Source: Skeletonema tropicum (lineage: Eukaryota; Bacillariophyta; Thalassiosirophyceae; Thalassiosirales; Thalassiosiraceae). Taken from it: a stretch of 64,000 nt of DNA. Each line of letters begins with the position of its first letter. Position 1 is the first letter of the stretch. The position numbers were made by a program, and so were the translations under genes. Of the stretch, positions 21,344-33,422 are shown one piece after another. The notes under the pieces are model-generated. The model was not told the DNA's origin and searched no databases. It worked only from the letters and a program-made list of their open reading frames with translations. The stretch spans positions 248,001-312,000 of the forward strand of contig CM074144.1 in the NCBI GenBank assembly GCA_037178625.1. The letters run 5' to 3'.

Positions 21344-21490
21344 TTTTGGATTCGGTTCAACTTGTGCTTTCATTGGCGATGTCATGATAGACCAGCCTCG
21401 AGAAAGCATTTCCGAAACATATTGAGAAACGAGAAACCAGATAACATAAATATGAATTTGATTGATGTCCGACACTACGTAGGTGTGACA
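21344..21490 (-). repeat. 5' LTR
   Basis: 147 bp, identical to the LTR at 17561-17707. The following ACGTTGATCG (minus strand) is not an obvious tRNA-Met primer-binding site. Confidence 0.92.
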
Positions 21491-23069
21491 CTCTATCCAA
21501 CTCCTTACTTATCACCAACTTCTCCAATGGATACAAAGTGCAGAGTGTGACACCATCGCCCAAACCAAAGTCTCCACATTGGATCGCAAGACCATCATAA
21601 CTTTTTGACGAAGACTCATCAATGGCATTTCCATCGTCGTCACCATTGGGCAATGATAACAATGCGGTAGATGACTTAAATACAAGTGATGTTGGCACAA
21701 AACAGATTTCGTCTACTGCCCATGATAATGATAATGCCGGTGCAGCAGCAACGGCAGCAGTGATATAGATAGAAGAGAAGCAAGCGGCAAAGAAGTCTTC
21801 ACACCTTCCAACAAGAAGAAGCGGAAGCTTTTGCAAGAGGGGATGTACAAATAACACTTTCGACGGAATTAGATTCGAATTCATCGGTTTCTTCTGTCGA
21901 AAAAGATATCCGTCGAAGTGGTGATAATGATGATAGCTTAACTGAGGTTGATTTCCATGGATCTCAAGACAATCGTAGTCTCAGCGAAGACTCATCAGTG
22001 GCATCTCCGTCTTTGCCATTGGGGGATGTTGAAGTGCACTCGAAAAAAGCAATATCAACAGCTGACACTCGAAAGATCCCGTCTGCTGTTGATATTTTCG
22101 ACGATGACACATCAAAAGTTACAGCATTAGCATCATTGCTGGGTTCAGATGGCAAAGAAGTAACGATTTTCAAGGGAAAGCGAACGTTTTCACAAGTGGA
22201 GAGTCAGCCAGTGGCAGCGGCATCAAGATAGTAGTCGTAGTATCTGCGGCAGCGAAGGAGGAGGAAGCCTCATCATCTTCATCAACGAAAGAAATGACTA
22301 CTCCATCATCCTTCACCAACAGAGCAAAGCGAAAGCTTTTCCACGAGGGGGACCAGGAAGCTGCACAGGCACAGGACTGGATCTCACATTTCGCTGCAAA
22401 GGCCGTATTTGAGGCCCAAAAGGAAAAGAAGATTGGTCAAGAGAAAGGATCGTGCAAAGAGCAAACAACAAAAGCAGTCCAGCCAGGGAAAGAATCTGCC
22501 AATAAAATGAGAAACAAGAAGAGGTCAAGAAAGTTATGTTCCATTGAATCATGCACCAATCAAGCGAGAGGCGAGGTCTGTGTCAAAGACATGGATCAAA
22601 AGCCAGCCTCTGCAAGTTCGAGGGGTGCACCAATCAAGTTATCAATGGAGGAGTCTGCATCAGACACGGAGCAAAGGTGGCACCCAAGATGAAGGGACCA
22701 CGCCTTCGATGCTCGGTGGAGACGTGTACAAACTTCGCCAGGAAAGGTGGTGTGTGTATTCGACATGGGGCGACAGAGCAGCGGAAACGATGCAGTTATG
22801 AAGGATGTTGTAAGCAAGCGCAAAAGGGGGATTGTGTGTAGTCATGGTGCGCAAATGTTTTGCAGTGAGGTGATTGGAGGTGCCGCGCAAGAGGGTGAAT
22901 TGTGTACAAGTCGGAGAAGAATGTGCCCACCAGGAAGAGAGAATACAAGGAGTGTAGTAGGGAAGGCTGTGACAAGTTGGCTCAAAAGGGTGGGCTGTGT
23001 TATTCTCATGGGGCAGCGGCTGCGAAGTGTAGTTATGAGGGGTGCAAGAATAATGCCAAGCGGAGATAA
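21491..23069 (+). pseudogene. Zinc-finger-repeat gene, cassette B, frameshifted pseudogene
   Basis: Very similar to 10780-12290. Lesions seen against copy A: a stop in the 5' module (GTGATATAG near 21762), a frame break after the KRTFSQ motif near 22230, a one-base deletion in the first finger (near 22571) and a deletion in the fourth (near 22830). A deletion of about 50 bases at 23061 removes the end of the last finger. Two fingers read cleanly (GGVCIRHG). The LTR element cuts off its 5' side. It is convergent with LRR gene B. Confidence 0.85.
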
Positions 23070-23300
23070 CTGCTTCATATTTTTGCATGCCAGGCACAAC
23101 ACTTTTAGTTGCGCTTGGTGCTCAGTGAGCGCTGTTGCAATTAATCTGAAAGTAACATAAATTTATCTCCTCATGCAACTTTTTCTATCTACTCTTTTTT
23201 ATCATCTTCACCTTCAGAGTCGATTTCACAGCGAGATGAAGCCGCTCCTTTATATTCTGTCTCCTCTTTTTGCTGCTCTTCGTCACGGGGCGCTATCACG

Positions 23301-26300
23301 TCATGTCGAGGCCCCCTCCTGACATGAATTCTCATCCTCCACTGTATTCATTATTTCTCCCTCTCCTGCGCTTACGTCCAAACGTGAATCTTTCAATCTG
23401 GATGTATGTGTAGTCAAGCTTTCATCGGTACATTGAGGGGTGCTTTCGGATGATATAGCTGCTACTTGTGATTCCAGCATCTTTAGAACCGTCTCACGGA
23501 GCTTTGTAATCTTCTTTTCCATTTCAAGTGCTGTCTTCTCTTGTTGAGAGCGAAGCATTTCAAGCTGCTCCCGTTGATCAGCAATCTTCACCTTTTGAAG
23601 TTCAATTTCCTTCTTCATTTCCACTGTTGCAGCTTCCTTTTCTGCTTCTGAATTAGAGTTAGAGCTAGGTTCAGATTCAGATGTATGCGAAGTCCAGTTC
23701 TCGCTACATGCTTGCAGGGCAGTGAAAACCTTCTCGTCCAATTCCAAGACAAATAGAATAATGAGTGAATTCAAAACGAGATCGACGGTGCTAGTAGCGG
23801 TTGCCACAAAGTATACGGTACTGACCTAAAATTGAAGAGACGAAGAAATAGGCCATCAAAATGCAAGAGCAAGGAGGATCAAATCACAGATTCATGCAAC
23901 GACTTACATAAAAGAAAAATAGTGTAACCGCACACAAGAACACTCCGCCGAGGAAATATCGTATTCTTGAGCTGGTAGGGTGTCTAGATTTGGATGAGTG
24001 GTACATTAGCTTGCATCCGCTGATCAAATCTTTTGCGAGATAGATAATCAGTACCAAATAGAAGATTGCCCAGCCAGCAGAAGTTACATCTGCCTTGTTC
24101 CCGCAAAAGTGTGAGTCAGGAGGGCATATCCAAGCATATAACTTTTTTGCGACAATTTCTTCGGAGGGATCGGTGACAATATCGAGAATAACGACGAGAA
24201 TACCAACCTGTATGCCAAGTGTAGTCAAAGCTATCAGCCAACCAACGGTGCTGTCAGTTACAAAATAAGAATATACTGAATCGTTTGCAATTCTACTCAA
24301 AGAATACCTGTCATCTTCTTCAATCCTCCTCTCCGGTGTCTCCGACTTGTACTTGTTGAAGAGATGCAGAGAGAGTATGACCAAGAAACAAGCCGCAATG
24401 AAGCCAGCGAAGAGAGCTGCGGCAGCAAATGAGCCGTAGGTGGAGGGTATTGGGCCCTCTTGGGAACGACAATCCTCATTTAAGTTACCTGTGCGTAGTG
24501 CCGACAAAATCTGGTGAGAGGTATTGTATAGAGCTTGTATTTTCGAAGATGAGCAGCAAAATACTTACAGCACATGGTACATTTTTCGCACTGAAGACCA
24601 AATAAAGAAGGCTCGCCACAGTCTGCGACGAATGTAGATACGTTGAATATGCTTTCGTCTAGCTTTGGTATATGCGGTATTTCAGTAATCCTGTTGCGTT
24701 GGAGTTGAAGCAAATCAAGCTTTGTCAAATCTGCCAAGCTTTCTGGTGCTGCTCCAGTAAATCCATTGTAACTGAGACGCAGGTACCTGAGGTTTGTAAG
24801 TAGGCCAATCTCTGTTGGAATCGGTCCCTGTGATTAGAGGGTGAGTTTGTTGAGTGCAACAAGAGGTGATTGGAAAAGGTTAGCATGAACAGAAAGGCAA
24901 TAATAGAATAATTCGCTCAGCACCCAAACCTCACCTTAATGTTATTGTCACTCAAGTCCAACACTTCGATGAAAGTTAGACTGCCAATGCTCCTCCTCGA
25001 ACTCCCCGACAATCCATTTTTGTGCAGCTCCAGCTTTATCACCCGATTTGTGATATTATCGCAAGTGACTCCCCACCAGTTACAGTAGTGTTCATCCTCA
25101 TCCAGCCAATTGGTATCATTCGTCCACTCTGCACCCTTGGTGGAATCAAAGAAGTCAATCATGGCATTTCGTTCGATCGGGCACAGTGTGGTGTCATTCG
25201 CTAAATCGAATTCGTTTACATCAAGCAACGCACAAAGACTGAGTGGAGCAGCTATGGATGAATCGCTGAACAAATTACCTTCCAATAGGATTGAAGCACC
25301 CTGAACCCGACCAATCTCAACATGAATACTTCCAGACAAGGCATTATTTCTAAGATCAAGGTGTTTCAAGACACCTGCACATGAATCATGGCAAATGTGG
25401 TTAAGTCTGACAAATCTGTTTCATTGCACAGTAAAGCGTAAGAAAACAATGATACTCACCTGCGAGCATTCCAAACTCAGGAGGAATCGTGCTGCTTAGA
25501 ATGTTGTTGGAAAAATCTAATAATTCAATCACTGTCATATTTCCAATGGAGCGTGGAATAGTACCTGCTAGCTTGTTGCCAGCTAGATTCAAAATCTTCA
25601 GAGATTGGAACCTACCTAGATCTTTTGGTATAGATCCTGTGAAGCCATCCTTTTGGTTGGACATGTCAAGCTCCTGGAGACTCAATAAGGATTCTGCGAA
25701 ATTAGGCAGCTGCCCGGAGAGAACATTGGATGATATGTCAAATTTTTGTATTTGTGGAAGGTTATTTAATGACTCTGGAAGACTGCCGTAGATTTGATTG
25801 TTTTGTGTGAATAGTTGCTCAATGCTGGGGGGAATGTTCCCTAGAAGATCAGTCGCATTTGTTTGAATGGCATTATTGCTCACGTTACAATAGCGTAGAG
25901 TTTGGAAGGATCCCTTGTGCTTCTCAAAGCGATGCATAGAAGTAAAGCGGTTGCTGCTGAAATCGGAGTGCATTATCGAAGTAGTCAAAAGTGCATTTAT
26001 CTCTCCACTGAGTTGGTTTCCCGAGGCATCAAAGTATCGAAGCGAGTTGAGATTGTAGAGTGGACTATATTCGATCGTTCCAGAGAGCTTGTTATTTCCC
26101 AAGTCAACAGTTTCAAGGTAGTATAGATTTGCCAAACCGTACTTGGTGTAATGCCACACCGAGTCACTGAAGTCGAAATCTTGAAGGGAGTGAGGAGCCA
26201 TAGCCCTGCCTTGAAAGTATTCATACACGAAGCCCGCAGACCAAACCCCACCCGATTCTTCATCTACAACCGAATTATACCAGTAATCTATGCTGCGTGT

Positions 26301-28754
26301 GTATACAGGAAACTGGCCTGCAAGGTTGTTGTCCCTCAAATGGATCCCAGTGATAAATTGCTCATCGTTGCAAGATATTCCATACCATTGGCAATGATGT
26401 ACAGCCTCATTCATCCATCCGTCATTATTTTTCCAGTTTGAACCATTTGTAGAATTGTATATCGCCTCCAAACTCGTCCTCTCCTCTTCAGGGGCAACAG
26501 CAGGAGAAGGGCGCCATTTCTCCTCAAATTGACGACAAGGATTTGTGAATTCTTTGCTGATATTCATTGCCTTTGACTTCAACGTATTACCAAGTTTAGT
26601 TCGGGCGTAGTTGAAGAAATCACAATAACATGTCGGACTGCTCACATACCAAAATCCCCATTCGGAGTAACGATAATCTCCACAACAATATTCAGCTGCA
26701 TAATCACAAGCTTCTCCCACTCCTGTGTCTTCGCAAAGACGTGACCAAAAGTCACATTTGCACTCATTATCCAACCCAAAAATTACGCTGGCCTCCCAAT
26801 AATCATAAGTGAAAGTTCCGACATCATGCTCTCCACAGGAACAAGACTCTGCTGCTTTACAAACTGGTGACATGAAGCCATCCTCAATCCCCACAACATC
26901 AAAGTGGTCTTGACAATGTGAAATGTAACCGTCACACTAAGACGATTGTAGTAAATGGACAAAAAATTGAATTAGAAACATGATGCATTCAGTCGAACTC
27001 CAAACCAAAGAATGCATCTGACTTACAGTATTTATTCCCCCATGGCAATAGCAGCAACGTTCAGTCGCTGGTTCCATATCTCCTGCAAAGTCGTCAGCGT
27101 CTGCACAGTAGTCATATTCTTCCTCTTCATACACATCACACCCATTACCCCACTTATCCTTCCAGTTGGGAGTGTCCACACAGAACTCCGTCGGACTAGA
27201 TGAAATTGATGGAGAGCTTGATGGTTTGGGAGAGATGGTGGGAGGATTTGTTGGAGAGGTTGATGGAGAACTTGATGGAGAACTTGTCGGAGAGGTTGAA
27301 GGAGTAGCTGACTTTGTTGGGGAGTTTGAGATTGTCGGGGAGTTGGTGGGAGGAAGAGAAACACTTCCACCTCCACAGATACAGCACTTTGTCGTCGCTG
27401 GTCCCATATCTCCTGCCACGCGGTCAGCAGAGGAGCACATGTCATATTTTTCATACTTATCACACCCATTACCATATCTATCCTCCCAGTTGGGCGTGTC
27501 CAAACATATCGCTGACCTTAATTTGTCGAATTTCATATGACGATTGCTAGTACTAGTAGCAGAAACCGATGAGACGTCGGGAGGCGGCGCAACAATCGAG
27601 GCTGGCAATGGACTCATAATAATTTCGGGCAATGCTGATGCTGCATCATCATCATTCGATAGATCATTCGCTTGACGAAGGTATTTTGATGCAGACGGCG
27701 GCATAGCTGGAGGAGCTTCCCCCTCCCTCGATCCACCACTTTGATGAATTAATGAGAGTAAGAATATCAAAGTCGTGATGGAGCCAAATGCGACCATAAT
27801 CAGCGAAGTTAATCCACCGCTCGTAAGATAGATCTTCTTTTGCTTCTGCTTGGCGGTGTTTTCATCCTGCTGGCTACGATTCTTCGTCTTGTCCTTCGTA
27901 GCTGCAGATTCTTCCTTCTTTTTTGTGACGGCGGCAGCTGCAACTTTCAACTGCTGTTCGGATGCCACAACATAAGATTCTTCAACTGCACCCCACTCCT
28001 CTCTCTCATTTAGTAAGCGAGAGAGCAGCTCTTTCAAATCGGCCAACTGATTAGTTTTGAGCGCCATGACTTCTTTCGCAATCTCTTCAATGGCTTCAGG
28101 ATCAGGAAGAAGAGCTACAGGCTGCCCCCCCAGTGCTCTCTGCGCTGCTGGTGCCTCATCTAAATCTAAACAACTGCTGCCTTCTCCGCCTCCTGGTCCA
28201 TCAGACGCTGCTCTTTGGACCAGATCAGATGCTCTCAAGCTCAAGGCTCTTCCGATAGGGTTCATTCCTACTGCATACCCTCTCCTCCCAAACAAATCCC
28301 CCATTCCGTCTTCTTCGGGTATTGCCGTGGGACGTTGAAATGAGTCCAGAGCCGAAGTTCCTTCACCCCCAAAATCAGTCCAACTACCTCCACTCAAATC
28401 TCCTCCCACACCTTCACCTACACGATCCTTCAAACTTCCTCCACCCAATCCTAATCCTGTGCCTCCAAGCACTCTCAAACCACCTTCTCCTGTCTGCTGA
28501 AAACCGCCACAATCAATCACTCCACCACGCCGGACGACATCACGATGATTCATCCCTCCCGATGACGGAATCGCTCCCTTGTCGATGATCTCCGCCAAGG
28601 CTGGATCATCATCCAACTTTGAGTCGTTCAGGGCCGAGGTCCTTGGCGTAGGCGTAGGATGGCTGAGCCGTCCACCTGGTTGAGGTTGTTGAACTCCCCG
28701 TGGGGGAGATTTCTGGTTGGGATTTTTCCTCATCAAGGTAAGGAAAGACGTCAT
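23301..28754 (-). CDS. LRR receptor-like membrane protein, copy B (six exons, intact)
   Basis: Exons 28754-27027, 26936-25460, 25374-24935, 24827-24569, 24488-23908 and 23825-23301 join in phase to 1669 aa. The N-terminus differs from the other copies: about 200 residues rich in Gly, Pro and Ser. The shared part follows: membrane anchor, a Cys-rich module (CLDTPNW...AGDMGPATTKCCIC), a mucin-like Ser/Pro/Thr linker (SPTxSPS repeats) and a second module (CVDTPNW...CCYC). Exon 2 adds a second Cys-rich domain (CSCGEHD, CKCDFW, AAEYCCGDY) before the LRR cap and repeats. After the second LRR block come CTMCC, membrane segments and a coiled coil. It is probably a surface receptor or scaffold; ligand and signalling output are unknown. 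A LINE insertion lies 170 bases upstream, inside the likely promoter. Confidence 0.85.
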
Positions 28755-28922
28755 GGTGTGAAGAGAAACTGTGCCGTGTAATGGCTAATGGCTAATACTG
28801 ATATCTTGGATAACACTGATGAAATATCGCTATTGTCCGCTGAACTCCTAGAAATAAATAATGACTGAGACAAACCGACGCAACAATATCATCAACTATA
28901 ACACAGCATAAACATATTCATG

Positions 28923-28941
28923 TTGTCAAGACAACATCATG
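28923..28941 (+). repeat. 19-bp target site duplication, left
   Basis: TTGTCAAGACAACATCATG, identical to 30456-30474. Confidence 0.95.
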
Positions 28942-30261
28942 CAGCACGTCCGAGGACACCAAGATACGGCCAAAAAGAAGACGGAACCGGACGAAAGTGA
29001 CTGCGATTCATTAGAAACCACGGAAAGCGCATTGGGAAAAGAGAAAGACTTGGATGGATTGGATGACAACGCTATGATCAACATTGCGTGTGACGAATTA
29101 GCGGGAGAAACATCGGCAGCAGCCATTGAGAATCCCATCCAACTACCACCTGAGCAAGAAATATTACAGATGCCGTATGAGGGATCAAAAGCAGTTTTAC
29201 GAATAGGGAATAAGTGGATCACAGCTGGGATGCGAAGCCACGTCAACAAAGCGCGTCGGGAACCAATCCTCCGGAAATATATCAAGCGAAGACACGGATG
29301 GACGGACGAGCAATATGACAATGTGTATTGGATGACGATAGGGGAAGTGAGACGGAAAAGTACCCTTAGCCAGCAACGATTTACCTGCAAACTAATGCAT
29401 GGCCTCCTCCCAGTGAATCACGTGAAGCAACATGAAACGCAAGTATCGCAGTGTCCGAACTGTCGGCAGTGTGATGACGAAACAATAGCACACGTGTTTC
29501 AATGTTCCCACCCGGATATGGCTGCGAAACGTGCTGCAATTATAGCAGCACTCCGGAAGAAAGGACTCCGGAAAATATCACGAAAAATACTACTCAGAGT
29601 GGCAAACTTGGTAGAACAATATGCAAACGGAGGCGAGATTCGAACCACATCAGAATGCCCGAGGATCCAGGAAGCACTGGAAGCACAACGTGACCTCGGG
29701 TGGGATGACTTCTTCAGAGGATATCTGGTAAAAGAATGGTATCAAGCATTGGAGAGTACTCATCATGGGGACGCCCACCAGCAGTTTTATCAACTCCAAA
29801 AATTGATCTGGTATGAAGTTGCACTACCGCAGTGGCATGAGCGAAACAGACTAGCTCATGGAACTCAGTCATTTGACAAGCAAATAGAGAGTGCACATTT
29901 AGCAGAGCAATTGGTATGGTACAGTCAACATCGAGAGGAGATGCCGCCAGGCTTTCACCAACGGTGGGCAAATCATAGTATTGACGAAATAAGCAATATG
30001 GATTTGGCTACTAGGCGAATGTGGGTGAATCACCTCAAGATAGGCAGGCAAGCGGTCGAGATGCGAGCAGAACAGCGGAAGAAAAGTCAACGAACTTTAT
30101 CGTTCTACTTCAATGAATTCGGCCCACCACTACCGCCACCTCAGCGGCAACGTGTGGCTGATGAAGCCGAGGAACACGCAAATAGAGTAGTATTGTATCG
30201 TGAGGAGGGACAGCCGACAATAGACGCAGCCCTCAATGAACTCGAGAAATCGACGACGTAA
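28942..30261 (+). pseudogene. C-terminal fragment of LINE polyprotein (RNase H end and zinc knuckle)
   Basis: The frame covers the end of RNase H (HVRGHQDT...NIACDELAG), a conserved region with a CPNC-x10-H-x3-C-type knuckle (CPNCRQCDDETIAHVFQC) and a Gln/Arg-rich tail. The apparent start ATG (28939) belongs to the target duplication, not to the element, so it is fortuitous. There is no catalytic domain left. Confidence 0.85.
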
Positions 30262-30455
30262 ACAACCGTATGGTTGAACTAATCCTGGCCAGGAGACTAT
30301 TTAGGTCTTCTGGCTTGGAGTGCGATCTGAGAAACAGTTGTGGAGGCAGTATAGAGCACTATCAATGCTACCGACACAGCGCACATGTTGGTTAGTCATA
30401 ATTTCGCCCCTAGAGGGCTAATCAGACGTACTTTAAAATTTCTGTTATATTATTA
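28942..30455 (+). mobile_element. 5'-truncated LINE-like retroelement with 19-bp target duplication
   Basis: A 1514-bp insertion flanked by identical 19-bp target copies. It begins inside the RNase H region and ends in an AT-rich GTTATATTATTA tail without poly(A). This is the hallmark of target-primed reverse transcription stopping early. The 3' UTR has short hairpins: CAACC-GTAT-GGTTG just after the stop, and GCCC-CTAGA-GGGC near 30408. It carries no Ulp1 domain, so it belongs to a different family or variant from the element at 1-3.8 kb. Confidence 0.9.
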
Positions 30456-30474
30456 TTGTCAAGACAACATCATG
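30456..30474 (+). repeat. 19-bp target site duplication, right
   Basis: Identical to 28923-28941; it directly follows the AT-rich element tail. Confidence 0.95.
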
Positions 30475-30545
30475 AGCAAAATGCATGCAGGATGCTGTAT
30501 CCGAACCCCGGAACCCCGAACTCCGCCCGGCCGATCCGAGCGAGC

Positions 30546-30575
30546 CTCTCTCTCTACGTAGACGTAGAGAGAGAG
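30546..30575. repeat. Perfect 14-bp-stem palindrome
   Basis: CTCTCTCTCTACGT and its exact reverse complement, separated by AG, 12 bases before the MITE. It could extrude as a cruciform or be a remnant of another element. Confidence 0.8.
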
Positions 30576-30587
30576 AGTAAGTAAGTA

Positions 30588-30794
30588 CAGGGAGGTGCCG
30601 CGAACTAAACCCCCCGGGGGGTCTAAAAATTTTGGCTAGTCTGCTCTAGGGGGGTCTGACTTTCGGAATAGTCATACTAATTCCCTAGTAGCTACTAGTA
30701 GAAACAAGGAGGGGGGTCTAAAATTTTTGGCTAGGCTGTGATTTGGAGGGGGGGTCTAAGCTGACCAGGGGGTTTAGTTCGCGGCACTTCCCTG
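30588..30794. mobile_element. 207-bp Tc1/mariner-like MITE
   Basis: Inverted ends starting CAGGGARGTGCCGCGAAC match at 26 of 27 positions and are flanked on both sides by TA, the mariner-type target. The inside has two copies of GGGGGGTCTAAAAWTTTTGG and no coding potential. It would be moved by a transposase encoded elsewhere. Confidence 0.85.
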
Positions 30795-31021
30795 TACTTA
30801 CTCTGTTGCTCGTGAAAAATGTCATTCGCACAAGAAAGGAAACTTAGTCGGACGACAGACAGGCTGGTCTCGCATCATTATTTTTTTCAGCGCTCCGCTC
30901 GGTAGTCGGCTCGATCCAGTCCAAACCTCGTAAAAAAAAAAACAGGATAGAAGATGAAGTATGGTTTAGATTGGTTGTCGGTAGAATGGAATGGAATGGA
31001 ATACTACAAAGCTGAATTGAA

Positions 31022-31267
31022 GACAAAAGGCTATTGAAAGAGCGCATGACACAGCTTGAACTTGCTATCTGGAAGGCCCAGCTTGATCAAAAGGGGGATA
31101 ATAATTCCGCCCTACAGGTACAGACAAAGAGAGTGAAGATAGACGAGGGTTGCGCCACGGAGGAGAAACGCATCATGTCAGGAGCGGACATCATCATCAA
31201 GAATACCTCCCCTTCCTCAAGTTGGGATGAAACTGGTAATACAGCGCTCTATTTTCACCCGCGTTGA
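31022..31267 (+). pseudogene. Fragment of a possible diatom repeated-gene family
   Basis: A short charged frame (LLKERMTQLELAIWKAQLDQ, then an IMSGADIIIKN stretch) looks like the C-terminal helix of a longer protein; the first residues read without a start codon from 31022. I associate this type of sequence with C-termini of multi-copy diatom proteins from memory, without certainty. Nothing upstream encodes the rest. Confidence 0.25.
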
Positions 31268-31410
31268 GCGTAGTTGGCTTTAGCACTGAAGCTATCAGTA
31301 ATGGACTTTGCACGCATGAATGTAATCTTAAGTATTTTCAAACAATTGTAACGAAGCAACGAATTTAGGGGAGATAAGCTAAGTTTAATCAAACTTGCTC
31401 TTTGGCCTTG

Positions 31411-32748
31411 TCATACAATCTCTGATTCAACAAGTGCACTTTGGGTGCTTCTATCCGGCAACTCCTGTTGCAACACACTTGCATATTTTTCTGTACCGTT
31501 ATGCTGATGATTTGCAACATCGCAATCCCCTGGAATTGAAATTGCAGGTAAGAAGAGTCCTGCCTCATCAATTTCATCTTTTCCATCACTGACATCATCC
31601 TCATTCAACGTCTCTCCTTCTTCATCATCATCATCATCAAACCCATCGTCTTTATGATCCACTCGTCTTGGTGCAGGTTGTGAAGTATACAATTGCATCC
31701 CAGCAACTACCATCACTATTGATACAATCATCTTGACAGTAATAGGCGTACCAAACAATACTCTACTCGACAATGGCAATGAAACCACAACCAATGCCAC
31801 AGCCACCGACTTCCGTATCGAATCAAACACCTTCAAGAAACGACTGGTAACAACCCCCGCAACCGACATGGTCATTGCCATAAACAGTATCGACGGTTGT
31901 GAAAACAAAGAATGGAGGCTTGACGGAGACAGGACCTCTTTTATTGGTTTGTTATGTTCCGATATTCCCAGTAACATGCCCAGTGTAAGGAACATCATGC
32001 CATTGATGTACAAGCATAGATTTTGCAAATTGATGCATATGGATGGTTTATCCTTGAGTAACTTTTCATTGAATACACCAGCGATGGTTGTGATCATGAT
32101 TTGGACTCCAATGAGGGCGAAGTCGAAGAATGTTGGTTGTGGCATGCCGACAATCTCTCCTGTAGATGCATCGTTTCCATTGTCGGTGCTCGTATTGTTG
32201 TCAGCGCGGATATCTCCATCATCATCAAAATTGTCATCACTTATTGAGGCAGTTGTTGTTACATCGCCATCATTAGACTCCAAACTATCCACAGCCTTGA
32301 TAATACACCCCACAGTAATAATAATCAACGCCATCCAGTGCCATCTGTTTAACATCTTTTTGAATAGACATTGATGCACTATTGCTGTTACACAGAGTTT
32401 CATTTCTCCCAACAGATGCAACGTGGCTGGATCAAACGATCGTAAATTAATATACGTCATCACATCACCCGCTGCGTACAATCCAGCAGGGATTAAATAC
32501 CAAACCAACATTGATCTAGCATGTTCCTTCACTTGACTACACAAGATGTACAATCCACCATCTTGGATGAAGAATAGTATTAGAGAAAGTATGATTTTAA
32601 GAAGTTCTTGGCACCAAACGATTGTGGTGGGGTCAAATGTTATGGAATGGATGTCATTGTATTGATTCAGTATGCCGTAGATGATCCATAGACTCATGAA
32701 GAGGAGGAATATTATGGATCTGTGGCGGTGGTGATGATGTCGATCCAT
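31411..32748 (-). CDS. Nucleotide-sugar transporter (SLC35A/CMP-sialic-acid-transporter-like)
   Basis: 445 aa with about ten membrane segments. The order and motifs match the SLC35A family: WIIYGILNQYN at the start, VWCQELLKIILS in the second segment, GDVMTYINLRSFDPATLHLLG, FFDFALIGVQIMITTIAGVFNEKLLK in the middle, and DSIRKSVAVALVVVSLPLSS near the end. Such proteins exchange nucleotide sugars for nucleoside monophosphates across the Golgi membrane. The loop after segment five and the C-terminus are long, acidic and variable (DDNFDDDGD, DDDDDEEGE). Sugar specificity cannot be read from sequence. A single exon; it starts at the first Met. Confidence 0.85.
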   Translation of the reverse strand: MDRHHHHRHRSIIFLLFMSLWIIYGILNQYNDIHSITFDPTTIVWCQELLKIILSLILFFIQDGGLYILCSQVKEHARSMLVWYLIPAGLYAAGDVMTYINLRSFDPATLHLLGEMKLCVTAIVHQCLFKKMLNRWHWMALIIITVGCIIKAVDSLESNDGDVTTTASISDDNFDDDGDIRADNNTSTDNGNDASTGEIVGMPQPTFFDFALIGVQIMITTIAGVFNEKLLKDKPSICINLQNLCLYINGMMFLTLGMLLGISEHNKPIKEVLSPSSLHSLFSQPSILFMAMTMSVAGVVTSRFLKVFDSIRKSVAVALVVVSLPLSSRVLFGTPITVKMIVSIVMVVAGMQLYTSQPAPRRVDHKDDGFDDDDDEEGETLNEDDVSDGKDEIDEAGLFLPAISIPGDCDVANHQHNGTEKYASVLQQELPDRSTQSALVESEIV

Positions 32749-33422
32749 TGTTATGTAGGATAGGAATTACAGCATTCTCGGTCCTTTTCTTCTTTTGCAT
32801 GTGATTTTCTTTTGGGATGGGGGAATGGGAGGAGTGCTTTGAAGCAGTTCCTTTGCTGTCCTCGATGCTGACAGGTGCCAGACGCAGATGATGATGACAG
32901 ATCTATGATGAACCACTGTCACTTGAACTTGAGTCTGATTTTATGCTGAATCGAATTGTCATTATTTGCCGCCTGCCGCCCTTCCGTAGTTAAATGTGCT
33001 CCTGGCGAAGAGGAGCAACGTCTAAGATGATTTAAGATTTGTCAGCGGGAAATACTGTTGCGGCAATACTGCTACATACTAAGTATGTAACCACTCGCAT
33101 TTTTTGACGTTTCGAGAGAGAAAAATGAATACCATACCAAATCTTTTCAGAATGAATCGGTACTGAGGTAAGTGATTTGCCTCAGATTTGCCTCTCAGTA
33201 GATGCTCCAAGCAACTGTTGATACTCAATACGCCCTTGAGCTGAGCTTCCGATCTAGAGGAGCTTTTGAGGCCAAGATGCGGTGCTATAACGTGAGATGA
33301 CGGATGTATTATACTGTGCCGCCACAAATCGTCTGGTTGTTACTATTTGTCATCTGAGGACGATTTTTTCTCTCCCTCCCTTGCTATGAAATTTGAAGAA
33401 GACTAAGTACTAACTTGTTGAG
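32749..33422. other. Upstream region of the nucleotide-sugar transporter
   Basis: Holds the transporter promoter and nothing else I can name. Confidence 0.35.

Larger units (their letters stand above)
17561..21490 (-). mobile_element. Ty3/gypsy-like LTR retrotransposon, rearranged and non-autonomous
   Basis: Two identical 147-bp LTRs (17561-17707 and 21344-21490) bound 3.6 kb of internal sequence, and CTCTA target copies sit at 17556-17560 and 21491-21495. Read on the minus strand the LTR starts TGTCACACC and ends CCAAAA. The internal order is RT N-terminal fragment, a gag/linker-like frame, then protease, RT, RNase H and an integrase lacking its catalytic core. Identical LTRs indicate a recent insertion, which must have been mobilised in trans. 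It sits at the 5' edge of the zinc-finger pseudogene of cassette B. Confidence 0.92.

Noticed and set aside
28939..30261. Stand-alone 440-aa gene starting at 28939
   Set aside because: The start codon is in the target duplication and the sequence is a truncated LINE C-terminus.
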